A stretch of 6,232 nt of DNA from a bacterium (GTDB taxonomy: Bacteria; JAHJDO01), in the NCBI GenBank assembly GCA_030631525.1, contig DAOVKY010000049.1:1-6232 (forward strand), written 5' to 3'. The position numbers were made by a program, and so were the translations under genes. Every line of letters starts with the position of its first letter. Within the stretch, counting starts at the first letter, position 1. Shown piece by piece: positions 1 through 5,711 of this stretch. The notes beneath the pieces were generated by a model. That model saw nothing but the letters and a program-made list of their open reading frames with translations, was not told the DNA's origin and did not search any database.

Positions 1-1115
1 AAGGAAGCGATCAGCATAGAGGGTGGTTTCAAACTTCGTTGCTTGCATCAATGGGATTGAATAATAAATCATGTTACAGGAGTGTATTAACTCATGGCTT
101 TGTAGTAGATGGTGAAGGCAAAAAGATGTCCAAGTCCATTGGCAATGTGATTGATCCACAGGATGTAACAGCAAAATATGGAGCTGATATACTAAGACTC
201 TGGGTATGTTCTTCAGATTATAAGGATGATATCAGAATTTCCGATGATATTCTAAGACAGATAGTTGATGCATATAGAAGAATAAGAAATACTGTTCGCT
301 TTATTCTCGGGAATATATCTGACTTTAATCCGGATAATGATGGAATTGCTCACAATAAGCTAACGGAAATAGATAAATGGATGTATTCCAAACTGCAGGA
401 GCTTATAAAGAATGTTGGAGATGCGTATGAAAAGTTTGCGTTCAATAAAGTATATATCTTGTTAAGCAATTTTTGCACAAATGAGTTAAGCTCTTTCTAT
501 CTGGATGTGTTAAAGGATAGATTATATACTGCTAAAAAAGACTCTTTGCAAAGGCGGAGTTCGCAAACAGTGCTTTATGAGATTATTGAGAATATAGCAA
601 GATTAATGTGTCCTGTTTTAGCCTTTACATCTGAAGAGATATGGAAACATATTCCAGGGAAAAGAGATAATATCTCAAAGGATAGTGTGTTCCTGACAGA
701 GTTCCCAAGCGCAGGTAAAATAGATAATTCTTTACATCAGAAGTGGCAGGAAATGTTGAGTATTCGTGAGAAGGTTCTTAAGATAATTGAAGAAGCGCGG
801 GAGAAGAAACTTATTGGCAACTCTCTTGAAGCGAAAGTGACAATACATTGCGCAAAAGAGACAGCAGAATTTTTGGAGAGTTTTGAGGAAACTTTGACCT
901 TGATTTTTATTGTGTCAAAAGTTAATATCATACAATTTCCTGTGGATTCTAAGGAAGAATTTAAAATAGTTGTGAAGCGCGCTTCCGGAGAAAAATGTGT
1001 TAGATGCTGGAACTGGAAGGAGTCAGTTGGAAAAGACGCGCAGCATCCAGAATTATGTACTAGGTGTACAGAGGTAATGAAGGGTATAATAAATATCACT
1101 GAAATGGAGGGATAG
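1..1115 (+). CDS. ileS: Isoleucyl-tRNA synthetase, C-terminal part (5' end outside window)
   Basis: This cytoplasmic class I aminoacyl-tRNA synthetase charges tRNA-Ile with isoleucine. The reading frame is open from base 3 and enters the window mid-gene, so no start is present. About 370 codons are seen, against roughly 900-950 for full bacterial IleRS; the HIGH motif and most of the editing domain lie upstream. The first residues read GSDQHRGWFQTSLL, the strongly conserved IleRS stretch before the KMSKS loop. KMSKS itself is encoded at 123-137 in the context GKKMSKSIGN. An anticodon-binding helical domain follows, and then a zinc knot with CVRC (Cys codons at 996 and 1005) and CTRC (Cys codons at 1056 and 1065). 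KMSKS plus the terminal zinc knot fit the type I bacterial enzyme rather than the mupirocin-resistant type II form; this is family knowledge, untested here. The stop lies 3 bases before the next gene, whose ribosome binding site is inside the ileS end. No terminator separates them. Confidence 0.97.
   Translation, partial: GSDQHRGWFQTSLLASMGLNNKSCYRSVLTHGFVVDGEGKKMSKSIGNVIDPQDVTAKYGADILRLWVCSSDYKDDIRISDDILRQIVDAYRRIRNTVRFILGNISDFNPDNDGIAHNKLTEIDKWMYSKLQELIKNVGDAYEKFAFNKVYILLSNFCTNELSSFYLDVLKDRLYTAKKDSLQRRSSQTVLYEIIENIARLMCPVLAFTSEEIWKHIPGKRDNISKDSVFLTEFPSAGKIDNSLHQKWQEMLSIREKVLKIIEEAREKKLIGNSLEAKVTIHCAKETAEFLESFEETLTLIFIVSKVNIIQFPVDSKEEFKIVVKRASGEKCVRCWNWKESVGKDAQHPELCTRCTEVMKGIINITEMEG
1085..1090 (+). 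promoter_or_regulatory. Possible -10 box for the toxin-antitoxin genes, with an adjacent inverted repeat
   Basis: A perfect TATAAT hexamer lies inside the 3' end of ileS, 28 bases before the antitoxin ATG at 1119. Just upstream, 1056-1070 forms a perfect 5-bp inverted repeat (TGTAC, 5-base spacer, GTACA), which could be an operator for the ribbon-helix-helix protein. No convincing -35 box stands 16-18 bases upstream. The inverted repeat also falls on the zinc-knot Cys codons of ileS, so codon constraint could explain it. AT-rich DNA yields such hexamers by chance. Confidence 0.25.
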
Positions 1116-1118
1116 ATT

Positions 1119-1370
1119 ATGCAGACAAGTGTAGTTTTACCTGCTAGAACAATAAAGGAAATACATAAAATTGGTATGCAGTTTGGATTCAGAAATGAAG
1201 AAGAATTTGTTAGAGAGGCTGTTTCTGAAAAGATATTGCAGTTGAAAAAGAGAATCTTCTTTTCTTTAACAGATCAAGTCAGGTTAAAGGCAGAGAGCAA
1301 AGGCATAACAACAGATAAAATCCTTGAGAATTTTGAGAGATTTAGAGATGCAAATTACAGTTGTAGCTGA
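1119..1370 (+). CDS. Ribbon-helix-helix (CopG/VapB-like) antitoxin of a PIN toxin
   Basis: This 83-residue protein is the probable antitoxin and autorepressor of a type II toxin-antitoxin pair. The N-terminus fits a ribbon-helix-helix fold: a short beta strand (TSVVLPAR, residues 3-10), a first helix (about 12-22), a turn at GFRNEEE, and a second helix containing EEFVREAVSEKI (about 28-39). The E-F-V-R-E-A-V pattern is typical of the second helix in this family. The C-terminal half (about 45-77, including KGITTDKILENFERFR) would be the toxin-binding segment by analogy with VapB-like proteins. The ATG at 1119 is supported by a GGAGGG ribosome binding site at 1106-1111, inside the end of ileS. 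The stop overlaps the downstream PIN gene by 23 bases, the usual antitoxin-first arrangement with translational coupling. In this pair type the antitoxin is expected to bind DNA and repress its own promoter. The exact antitoxin subfamily cannot be fixed by eye. Confidence 0.75.
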   Translation: MQTSVVLPARTIKEIHKIGMQFGFRNEEEFVREAVSEKILQLKKRIFFSLTDQVRLKAESKGITTDKILENFERFRDANYSCS

Positions 1371-1743
1371 TGCAAACCCTATAATATCTGCTTTAATTGG
1401 TGGAACAAGCAGAGAAATCTTTTTTGATAGAAGATTTGGATTTATTACTTCAGAGTTTACAATGAAGGAAGTCAAAAAATATATTCCGGTTATTGCTCAG
1501 AAACTGGAAATGCCAATACATCATATTGAGATTGCATTGGCGCTACTACCAATTTCGATATATCGTAAGGAATTCTACAAAAGCAAGATAAAAAAAGCTG
1601 AAACTTTGATTGCGAGAAGAGATAAAAAAGATGTAGAAATTCTAGCGCTAACTTTGGCTACTAATAATCCGCTTTGGAGTCAGGATAAACACTTTGAAGA
1701 TATCTCGCAAATAAAATTACTTAAAACAAAGGATTTATTATGA
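1348..1743 (+). CDS. PIN-domain ribonuclease toxin
   Basis: Predicted Mg2+-dependent single-strand ribonuclease of the PIN superfamily, acting as the toxin partner of the upstream antitoxin. With the start at ATG 1348 it has 131 residues, a normal length for a single PIN domain. The acidic residues expected for metal binding are visible: Asp8 in VVADANPIISAL, Glu41 in the EFTMKEVKKY helix, Asp95 in RRDKKDVEILALTL (Asp92 is also near), and Asp113 in WSQDKHF. The order and spacing match PIN toxins, most closely the PIN_2 type by memory of the family. The frame is open upstream to a TTG at 1324, but ATG 1348 is preferred: it begins just before the first beta strand and has GAGAGA at 1335-1340. 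It overlaps the antitoxin gene by 23 bases. All catalytic positions are intact, so the toxin looks active. RNA target specificity is not evident. Confidence 0.85.
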   Translation: MQITVVADANPIISALIGGTSREIFFDRRFGFITSEFTMKEVKKYIPVIAQKLEMPIHHIEIALALLPISIYRKEFYKSKIKKAETLIARRDKKDVEILALTLATNNPLWSQDKHFEDISQIKLLKTKDLL

Positions 1744-1790
1744 AAAAACTCTCAATGCTTTTACTAATCGTGAGTGAAAGAACCAGGTGA
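1740..1790 (+). CDS. Tiny ORF (16 aa), leader peptide or remnant of a secreted-protein gene
   Basis: The frame encodes MKKLSMLLLIVSERTR and then TGA. Its ATG overlaps the PIN stop as ATGA (1740-1743), and its TGA overlaps the GTG start of the HEPN gene as GTGA (1787-1790). AAAGGA at 1728-1733 is a well-placed ribosome binding site, 6 bases before the ATG. The peptide looks like the first third of a signal peptide (two Lys, then a Leu/Ile-rich run). Two readings are possible: a short coupling ORF that carries ribosomes from the toxin gene to the weakly initiated HEPN gene, or the stump of an old exported-protein gene cut by arrival of the HEPN-AIPR genes. Chance is not excluded for an ORF this small. 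Confidence 0.3.
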   Translation: MKKLSMLLLIVSERTR

Positions 1791-2407
1791 ATAAAAGATC
1801 GATTTTAAAAAAGCACAATCTTTTTGAAAAAAATATCGAAGAGATTATCAAATATGGATTAAGGTTAATGGAAAGAAGTTCAACCTTTTTTAATGTTAAA
1901 GAAAAAACAATTATTATTGAAGGATTATTGTTGAGAGCCTGTGCTTATTGGGAAAGGTTTGTTGAGGAAGAAGTAATTTTTTTAATTGAACTGAAGCAGA
2001 GTAAATTAAGAGAATATTTAGAATTACCGTATAGCCAAAAGCTAAATTGTCAGCTTATCAAGGCAATATTATTCTCAGATTCGTATAGGAGTTTTCAAGA
2101 TATAGAAAAATCAAAGGGTTTTTTCAGGCGCTTTATAGCGAACAATTACAATTTGTTTGATAAGTTGGCTAACGAACAAATTAGAAAGAATCAAATGGCT
2201 TACAAACTAAGAAATTATCTTGCGCATTACTCAGAATTTGCAAAGAAAAAACTTCAACAAGAATATGAAAGAACTTACCATTATTCTTTATTTATGAAAC
2301 CAGGTAGGTTTTTAATGAAGGAAAACGGTAAACATTTTGAAAGTCTAATCCATAACTTTATTCTTATGTCCGCAACAATGAAGGGGGAGTTAGCGTGTGT
2401 GAAATAG
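1787..2407 (+). CDS. HEPN-domain protein, putative RNase, partner of the AIPR protein
   Basis: This 206-residue, almost wholly helical protein carries the HEPN hallmark R-x4-H in RNYLAH (Arg142, Asn143, His147). In active HEPN ribonucleases this motif forms the catalytic centre across a dimer. A second conserved-looking helix, LLLRACAYWERFVEEEV (residues 47-63), resembles the N-terminal helix of HEPN families found in defence loci (RiboL-PSP/MAE_28990-like by impression). There are no membrane segments or signal peptide. The GTG start is chosen because an in-frame stop lies at 1775-1777 and the next Met is residue 28. Initiation looks weak (GAAAG at 1776-1780 only), so coupling to the preceding tiny ORF is plausible. 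The 3' end overlaps the AIPR gene by 13 bases, which indicates joint translation. Likely role, by inference: RNA-cleaving effector or toxin in an abortive-infection unit. An inactive HEPN scaffold or an antitoxin role is also possible. HEPN assignment is fairly secure; exact family is not. Confidence 0.7.
   Translation: MNKRSILKKHNLFEKNIEEIIKYGLRLMERSSTFFNVKEKTIIIEGLLLRACAYWERFVEEEVIFLIELKQSKLREYLELPYSQKLNCQLIKAILFSDSYRSFQDIEKSKGFFRRFIANNYNLFDKLANEQIRKNQMAYKLRNYLAHYSEFAKKKLQQEYERTYHYSLFMKPGRFLMKENGKHFESLIHNFILMSATMKGELACVK
2383..2389 (+). promoter_or_regulatory. Ribosome binding site of the AIPR gene
   Basis: GGGGGAG lies inside the end of the HEPN gene, 5 bases before a GTG at 2395. It fixes the non-ATG start of the AIPR gene and is much stronger than the site before the HEPN gene, suggesting that the AIPR protein may be made at higher levels than its neighbour. 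Confidence 0.7.
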
Positions 2408-3936
2408 TAAAAGAAATAATAGAAATAGCCGAAAGTAAAACAATATCCTTTTCTGAAGCCTTTTATAAATCTTTAGATGCTAAAACTATAATGGGCGAGG
2501 TTCCTTTCAAAGAAATTTTGTTTCTAGAATATAGAGAGACAGAAGCAGGTAGTAATCCTAGAGAATATAATGGGATAAAAGGACAAAAAAACACAAATCG
2601 ACAAATATTACATAGTCTTCTAACAGATAGCACGAATAGGTTTAGATTTTTACACTCTGGAATAATTCTGTGCTTAACAACCTATTCCAGAACTGAAATA
2701 AATTCTTTGACTATAAAGTATGAAGAATGTTGCCTTACAAATGGTAATCAAACCCGATTTATCATTTTAATACTCACTCTTATGAAGCTATTCTTTGGAG
2801 ATAATGAGATAACCCTAATAAAGACAAGTGAATACAATGGTTTTATAAAAAAAACTTTCAAAGACTCAGAAATAGTCAAGAGTGTTTTAAAATATGTAAA
2901 ATTCAGCAAAGTATCAGAGGTTGCAAATTACATCATAAAAAGCAATAAATATAAGGACATCTTCAACAATCTTGATATACACCAATTTTTAGATTCACGC
3001 ATAAGAGTTCAAATTAATATAATTAATACTATGATAGAAGATTTAGAAGCTGATTTAGATGCTTACTCAGCAGGAACTCTAATTGCCGAAGCAAACAATG
3101 ACACCCAGAAAGTAAAACCAGATGACATATTTGGAAATAAATATAAGAAAGAACTTCAAGACTATGTATTCAGCGACTTCAATAGTAAATATGGCGAACA
3201 TGTCAGGATTGAATATAGGTATGGAGAGATTGTAGAAAAATCTATTGGCAAAATTCATATATTAGCTTTGTTAAGACTTATAATTCCGATAGGTATTCTT
3301 AAAAAGGACAAGGATATATATAATCTTACCAATCAGCGAACTCCGATTTATACAACTTTCTCTAAGTTGATCTCTAAAATTGATAAAAATAATGAAAAAG
3401 CTATAACCACTGCAAAAGTAATAGCAAAGTTGATCCCATTATTATATGAAATAAAAGAGACGTATGTTATTCCAAGTTTAGTAAACCATAAACGTGAATT
3501 GATTAGAGAATATAAAAAGCAGGCATTTGCTGGTGAATTAGAAGATATGATTATTAGCAAGGAAATTTATGAAGCAAAGGGAAGTGAAGAAAAGATTGAA
3601 AAAATCGTCAAGGGTATAGTGAATTATAATATTGAGCATATAATGCCTGTGATAGTATTCAGGATACGCAAGTTGTTTAAAGAGACAAACGCACATGAAT
3701 TAATTTTAACTATCCCAGAGGACTCACTTGAACAATATTTTACGACTATATCTGAAGTAGTCTATGATAGTTATGTAAAAATGAAACTTAAAGGATTGCG
3801 ATCATCTCTTACTACTGCAGTGCGAGACCGCAGCTTTTATGAATTCGGGACTGAAGCTCACACTACTTTCAAAAGGATGAATAAAAACATTGAAGAAACT
3901 GATTTTATAGAAAAATATCAATATATAATAGACTGA
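2395..3936 (+). CDS. AIPR-family (abortive infection phage resistance) protein, divergent
   Basis: A 513-residue protein with the landmark blocks of the AIPR family in the expected order. FRFLHSGIIL (residues 83-92) corresponds to the usual F-x-F/Y-N-N-G-I block. LTNGNQT (114-120) matches the hallmark (V)NGxQT. IAEANNDTQKVKPDDIF (230-246) matches the later block with tN-x-Q-x-x-V/I-x-x-x-D. AIPR proteins are found in plasmid and chromosomal phage-resistance loci; their biochemical activity is not well established to my knowledge. Divergence is visible: HSG replaces NNG, and the C-terminal 200 residues are a helical region in which I recognise no domain. No transmembrane segments are seen. The GTG start is supported by a strong ribosome binding site. 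It overlaps the HEPN gene by 13 bases, so the two are almost certainly one translational unit. A role as sensor or regulator of the HEPN effector is inference. After the stop there is no gene for 162 bases and no clear terminator. Confidence 0.75.
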   Translation: MCEIVKEIIEIAESKTISFSEAFYKSLDAKTIMGEVPFKEILFLEYRETEAGSNPREYNGIKGQKNTNRQILHSLLTDSTNRFRFLHSGIILCLTTYSRTEINSLTIKYEECCLTNGNQTRFIILILTLMKLFFGDNEITLIKTSEYNGFIKKTFKDSEIVKSVLKYVKFSKVSEVANYIIKSNKYKDIFNNLDIHQFLDSRIRVQINIINTMIEDLEADLDAYSAGTLIAEANNDTQKVKPDDIFGNKYKKELQDYVFSDFNSKYGEHVRIEYRYGEIVEKSIGKIHILALLRLIIPIGILKKDKDIYNLTNQRTPIYTTFSKLISKIDKNNEKAITTAKVIAKLIPLLYEIKETYVIPSLVNHKRELIREYKKQAFAGELEDMIISKEIYEAKGSEEKIEKIVKGIVNYNIEHIMPVIVFRIRKLFKETNAHELILTIPEDSLEQYFTTISEVVYDSYVKMKLKGLRSSLTTAVRDRSFYEFGTEAHTTFKRMNKNIEETDFIEKYQYIID

Positions 3937-4098
3937 CAATCTTTTTATGCAAAATAAAAAAATAATAAATTGCCACGAAATACTCTCAGGAAAAATAAGG
4001 AAGAAAATTTATTAAAAGAGAGAAGTTAACCTCACGAGTGAGATTGCTTCACTTTCGGCCCGCAATGACATGGTAAAATTAATTTAAGGAGACACAAA
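3937..4098. other. Intergenic spacer with repeat; no gene seen
   Basis: This is the only sizeable non-coding gap in the window and separates the accessory block from the dksA-lspA-lgt-gatA operon. It is very AT-rich at 3950-4020 with no persuasive hairpin plus T-run terminator. It contains CTCAC-GA-GTGAG (4031-4042, a short hairpin), the REP-like element at 4040-4070, and the AAGGAG ribosome binding site (4086-4091) of the next gene, 7 bases before its ATG. TAAAAT at 4074-4079 could be a -10 box, but no good -35 accompanies it. A promoter for the downstream operon is expected here but cannot be pinned down. Confidence 0.6.
4040..4070 (-). repeat. REP-like dispersed repeat, single copy here
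   Basis: Read on the minus strand, this element begins TGTCATTGCGGGCC and ends GAAGCAATCTC. That closely matches a repeat type (GTCATTGCGAG...GAAGCAATCTC) that I recognise from intergenic regions of many bacterial genomes, where it occurs in many copies and can form hairpins. Here ATTGC (4043-4047) and GCAAT (4062-4066) pair as an imperfect stem. Only one copy lies in the window, so repetitive status rests on resemblance. It marks the right edge of the inserted-looking block. Confidence 0.6.
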
Positions 4099-4485
4099 AT
4101 GCAACAGCGTATGTTAGGAAGATTTAAGAAGAAACTAATAAAAGAAAGAGAAAAGTTGCTTGCAGATGTTAATCACATACGTAACGAGGAACTGGGCAAG
4201 TCGCAGAGGGATGCTACTGGTGAGCTTTCAGGATATGCTGATCATATGGCAGACGGAGGGACTGATACTATAGAGAGACAGGTCTCCCTAGGTTTAATGT
4301 CTAATGAAGAAGCTATGCTCATTAAGATCGATGGAGCTCTTAAGAGAATAGAGGATAAGACCTATGGTGTATGTGAGTTGTGCAAAGAGAAAATTTCGCA
4401 GGAACGTCTTAAAGCTGTATCATATGCAACATATTGTATAAAATGCAGATCTCAGGAAGAAAGTAAAAACAATAAGAAGGTTTAA
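4099..4485 (+). CDS. DksA/TraR-family zinc-finger transcriptional regulator
   Basis: This 128-residue protein belongs to the DksA/TraR family, whose members bind in the RNA polymerase secondary channel and alter initiation, often together with ppGpp. Residues 1-35 form the first basic coiled-coil helix (KKKLIKEREKLLADV). A loop with ADHMADGGTD (47-56) is the coiled-coil tip. Its acidic residues (Asp48, Asp52) stand where DksA carries tip aspartates, but the D-H-x-A-D pattern is closer to short TraR/YocK-like proteins than to E. coli DksA. The second helix spans about 57-86. The zinc finger uses Cys92, Cys95, Cys113 and Cys116 (YGVCELC and YCIKC), the full four-cysteine form. The ATG at 4099 has AAGGAG 7 bases upstream. 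The stop overlaps lspA by one base (TAATG), and the gene heads the lspA-lgt-gatA operon. Named by family only, since functional equivalence to dksA is not shown. Confidence 0.93.
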   Translation: MQQRMLGRFKKKLIKEREKLLADVNHIRNEELGKSQRDATGELSGYADHMADGGTDTIERQVSLGLMSNEEAMLIKIDGALKRIEDKTYGVCELCKEKISQERLKAVSYATYCIKCRSQEESKNNKKV

Positions 4486-4937
4486 TGATAATCTTTTTTT
4501 CTGCTCTATCTATATTTCTTATAGATCAGATTATAAAGTTCTATGTACTAAAGCATCTTTGCTTAGGGCAGGAAATACCTATTATTAAAAACATATTCAG
4601 TATTTCCTTTGTTACAAATAAAGGAATTGCGTTTGGCTTATTTTCAAATTCCAACTTTCCTTTTGTCTTAATATCCATAGCAGTACTTGTATGTATGACA
4701 TTAGTATTTATTTCATTTAATAAAGACGCCATATCAAAAAAGGCGAAGATTTGGATAAGAATTGCATATGGATTAATTTTAGGCGGCGCATTTAGTAATA
4801 TGCTGGATAGAATAAGAATAGGGGAGGTTATTGACTTTTTAGACTTTCATATCTGGCCTGTATTTAATATTGGAGATTCTGCAATATGTGTAGGGGCTGG
4901 AATATTTGTGTTGAATATATTAAGAAGCAAGAGATGA
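4485..4937 (+). CDS. lspA: Lipoprotein signal peptidase (signal peptidase II)
   Basis: LspA is an inner-membrane aspartyl protease that removes the signal peptide from diacylglyceryl-modified prolipoproteins, the step after Lgt. The 150-residue protein has four hydrophobic segments (about 2-22, 58-78, 91-107, 129-147), the expected topology and slightly short of the usual 150-170. Family motifs are in order: LIDQIIK (12-18), TNKGIAFGLF (44-53), SNMLDR (104-109) and FNIGDSAI (127-134). Asp108 and Asp131 are the catalytic pair, equivalent to Asp114 and Asp141 reported for E. coli. Small departures are Ser104 where Gly is common (GGAxGN) and Gly130 where Ala is common (N-x-A-D-S). The ATG overlaps the upstream stop as TAATG, with AAGAAGG at 4474-4480 as ribosome binding site. 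It is followed 3 bases later by lgt, so the two lipoprotein-processing enzymes are made together. Confidence 0.97.
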   Translation: MIIFFSALSIFLIDQIIKFYVLKHLCLGQEIPIIKNIFSISFVTNKGIAFGLFSNSNFPFVLISIAVLVCMTLVFISFNKDAISKKAKIWIRIAYGLILGGAFSNMLDRIRIGEVIDFLDFHIWPVFNIGDSAICVGAGIFVLNILRSKR

Positions 4938-4940
4938 TTT

Positions 4941-5711
4941 ATGCATCCAATACTGTTTAAAATCGGGCCAGTAGTTATTTATTCGTATGGGGTAATGATA
5001 GCTGTTGCCTTTCTCAGCTCAATGTATCTCATAAGTCGCTCAGCGCAAAAAGCAGGTATTAGCATTGAAAATATCGCAGACCTTGGACTGGCTCTTTTAA
5101 TTTCAGGCATAGTTGGAGCCAGATTATTATACGTTCTTACAGAAATAGAATATTACAGAGCAAATCCCCTTGAGATAGTAATGATCTGGAAAGGAGGACT
5201 GGTTTTTTACGGTGGATTTATTGCAGCATTTGTTTGTGGTTGGGTGGTTTTAAAAAGGAATAAAATGCCTGTTCTGAAAACCTGTGACCATATAATTCCA
5301 TATCTTGCATTAGGTCAGGCAATAGGGAGAATTGGATGTTTTCTTAATGGGTGCTGTTTTGGAAAGCCGACAAATCTTCCATGGGGAATGATATTTCCAA
5401 AAGGAAGCATAGCAGGAGATATCTATCCTGCTATTCATATTCATCCAACACAGTTATATTCTGTTTATACAAATTTTTTAATATTTGCAATACTCTTATT
5501 GTTTGGAAATTGGAAGAAGTTTGATGGGCAAATATTATATCTCTATTTTATTCTATATTCTGTATCAAGATTTCTTATAGAATTCCTGCGGGCAGACAAT
5601 CCACAGATCCTGCTTGGATTAACAATATCTCAGGTGATTTGTGTTGTATTATTTTTAGTAGGGATTGTTATGTGTGCAAAAGGGTTTATAAGGCATTGGA
5701 TAAAAAAATGA
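4941..5711 (+). CDS. lgt: Phosphatidylglycerol-prolipoprotein diacylglyceryl transferase
   Basis: Lgt is the first enzyme of lipoprotein maturation. In the inner membrane it moves diacylglycerol from phosphatidylglycerol to the lipobox cysteine. The protein has 256 residues and about seven hydrophobic segments, within the family's range of roughly 250-300. Motifs seen are YSYGVM (14-19, with the conserved Tyr), GARLLYVL (59-66), GGLVFYGGF (85-93), the signature GRIGCFLNGCCFG (129-141, Arg130 matching the essential E. coli Arg143), HPTQLY (168-173) and SRFLIEFLR (209-217). Two signature positions differ from E. coli: Tyr90 stands for His103, and Cys133 stands for the Asn of GRIGNF. Both variants occur in other phyla as far as I recall, so I expect an active enzyme. 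The ATG at 4941 is 3 bases after the lspA stop; its ribosome binding site is weak, suggesting coupling. Its stop overlaps gatA by 4 bases. Confidence 0.97.
   Translation: MHPILFKIGPVVIYSYGVMIAVAFLSSMYLISRSAQKAGISIENIADLGLALLISGIVGARLLYVLTEIEYYRANPLEIVMIWKGGLVFYGGFIAAFVCGWVVLKRNKMPVLKTCDHIIPYLALGQAIGRIGCFLNGCCFGKPTNLPWGMIFPKGSIAGDIYPAIHIHPTQLYSVYTNFLIFAILLLFGNWKKFDGQILYLYFILYSVSRFLIEFLRADNPQILLGLTISQVICVVLFLVGIVMCAKGFIRHWIKK

Noticed and set aside
737..1099. Minus-strand open frame of 120 codons inside ileS.
   Set aside because: It lies opposite a certain gene, has no recognisable domain and is best explained as a shadow of ileS coding.
1324..1347. A TTG at 1324 as an upstream start of the PIN toxin.
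   Set aside because: ATG 1348 begins right at the first PIN beta strand, has GAGAGA at a suitable distance, and gives the usual length; the extra eight residues have no family counterpart.
3937..4020. A terminator after the AIPR gene (TGCAAAAT and AATTGC flanking an A-rich loop).
   Set aside because: The stem is short with a loop of over 10 bases and no T-run follows, so it does not meet the form of an intrinsic terminator.
1768..4037. A 7-bp inverted match (TCGTGAG at 1768-1774, CTCACGA at 4031-4037) flanking the HEPN-AIPR genes, resembling terminal inverted repeats of a mobile element.
   Set aside because: Seven bases over about 2.3 kb is expected by chance. The match does not extend convincingly on either side, no target duplication is evident, and no transposase is present.
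1116..4098. A CRISPR array or reverse transcriptase/retron in the accessory block.
   Set aside because: No regularly spaced direct repeats are visible, and none of the proteins carries a reverse transcriptase YxDD motif or Cas signatures.
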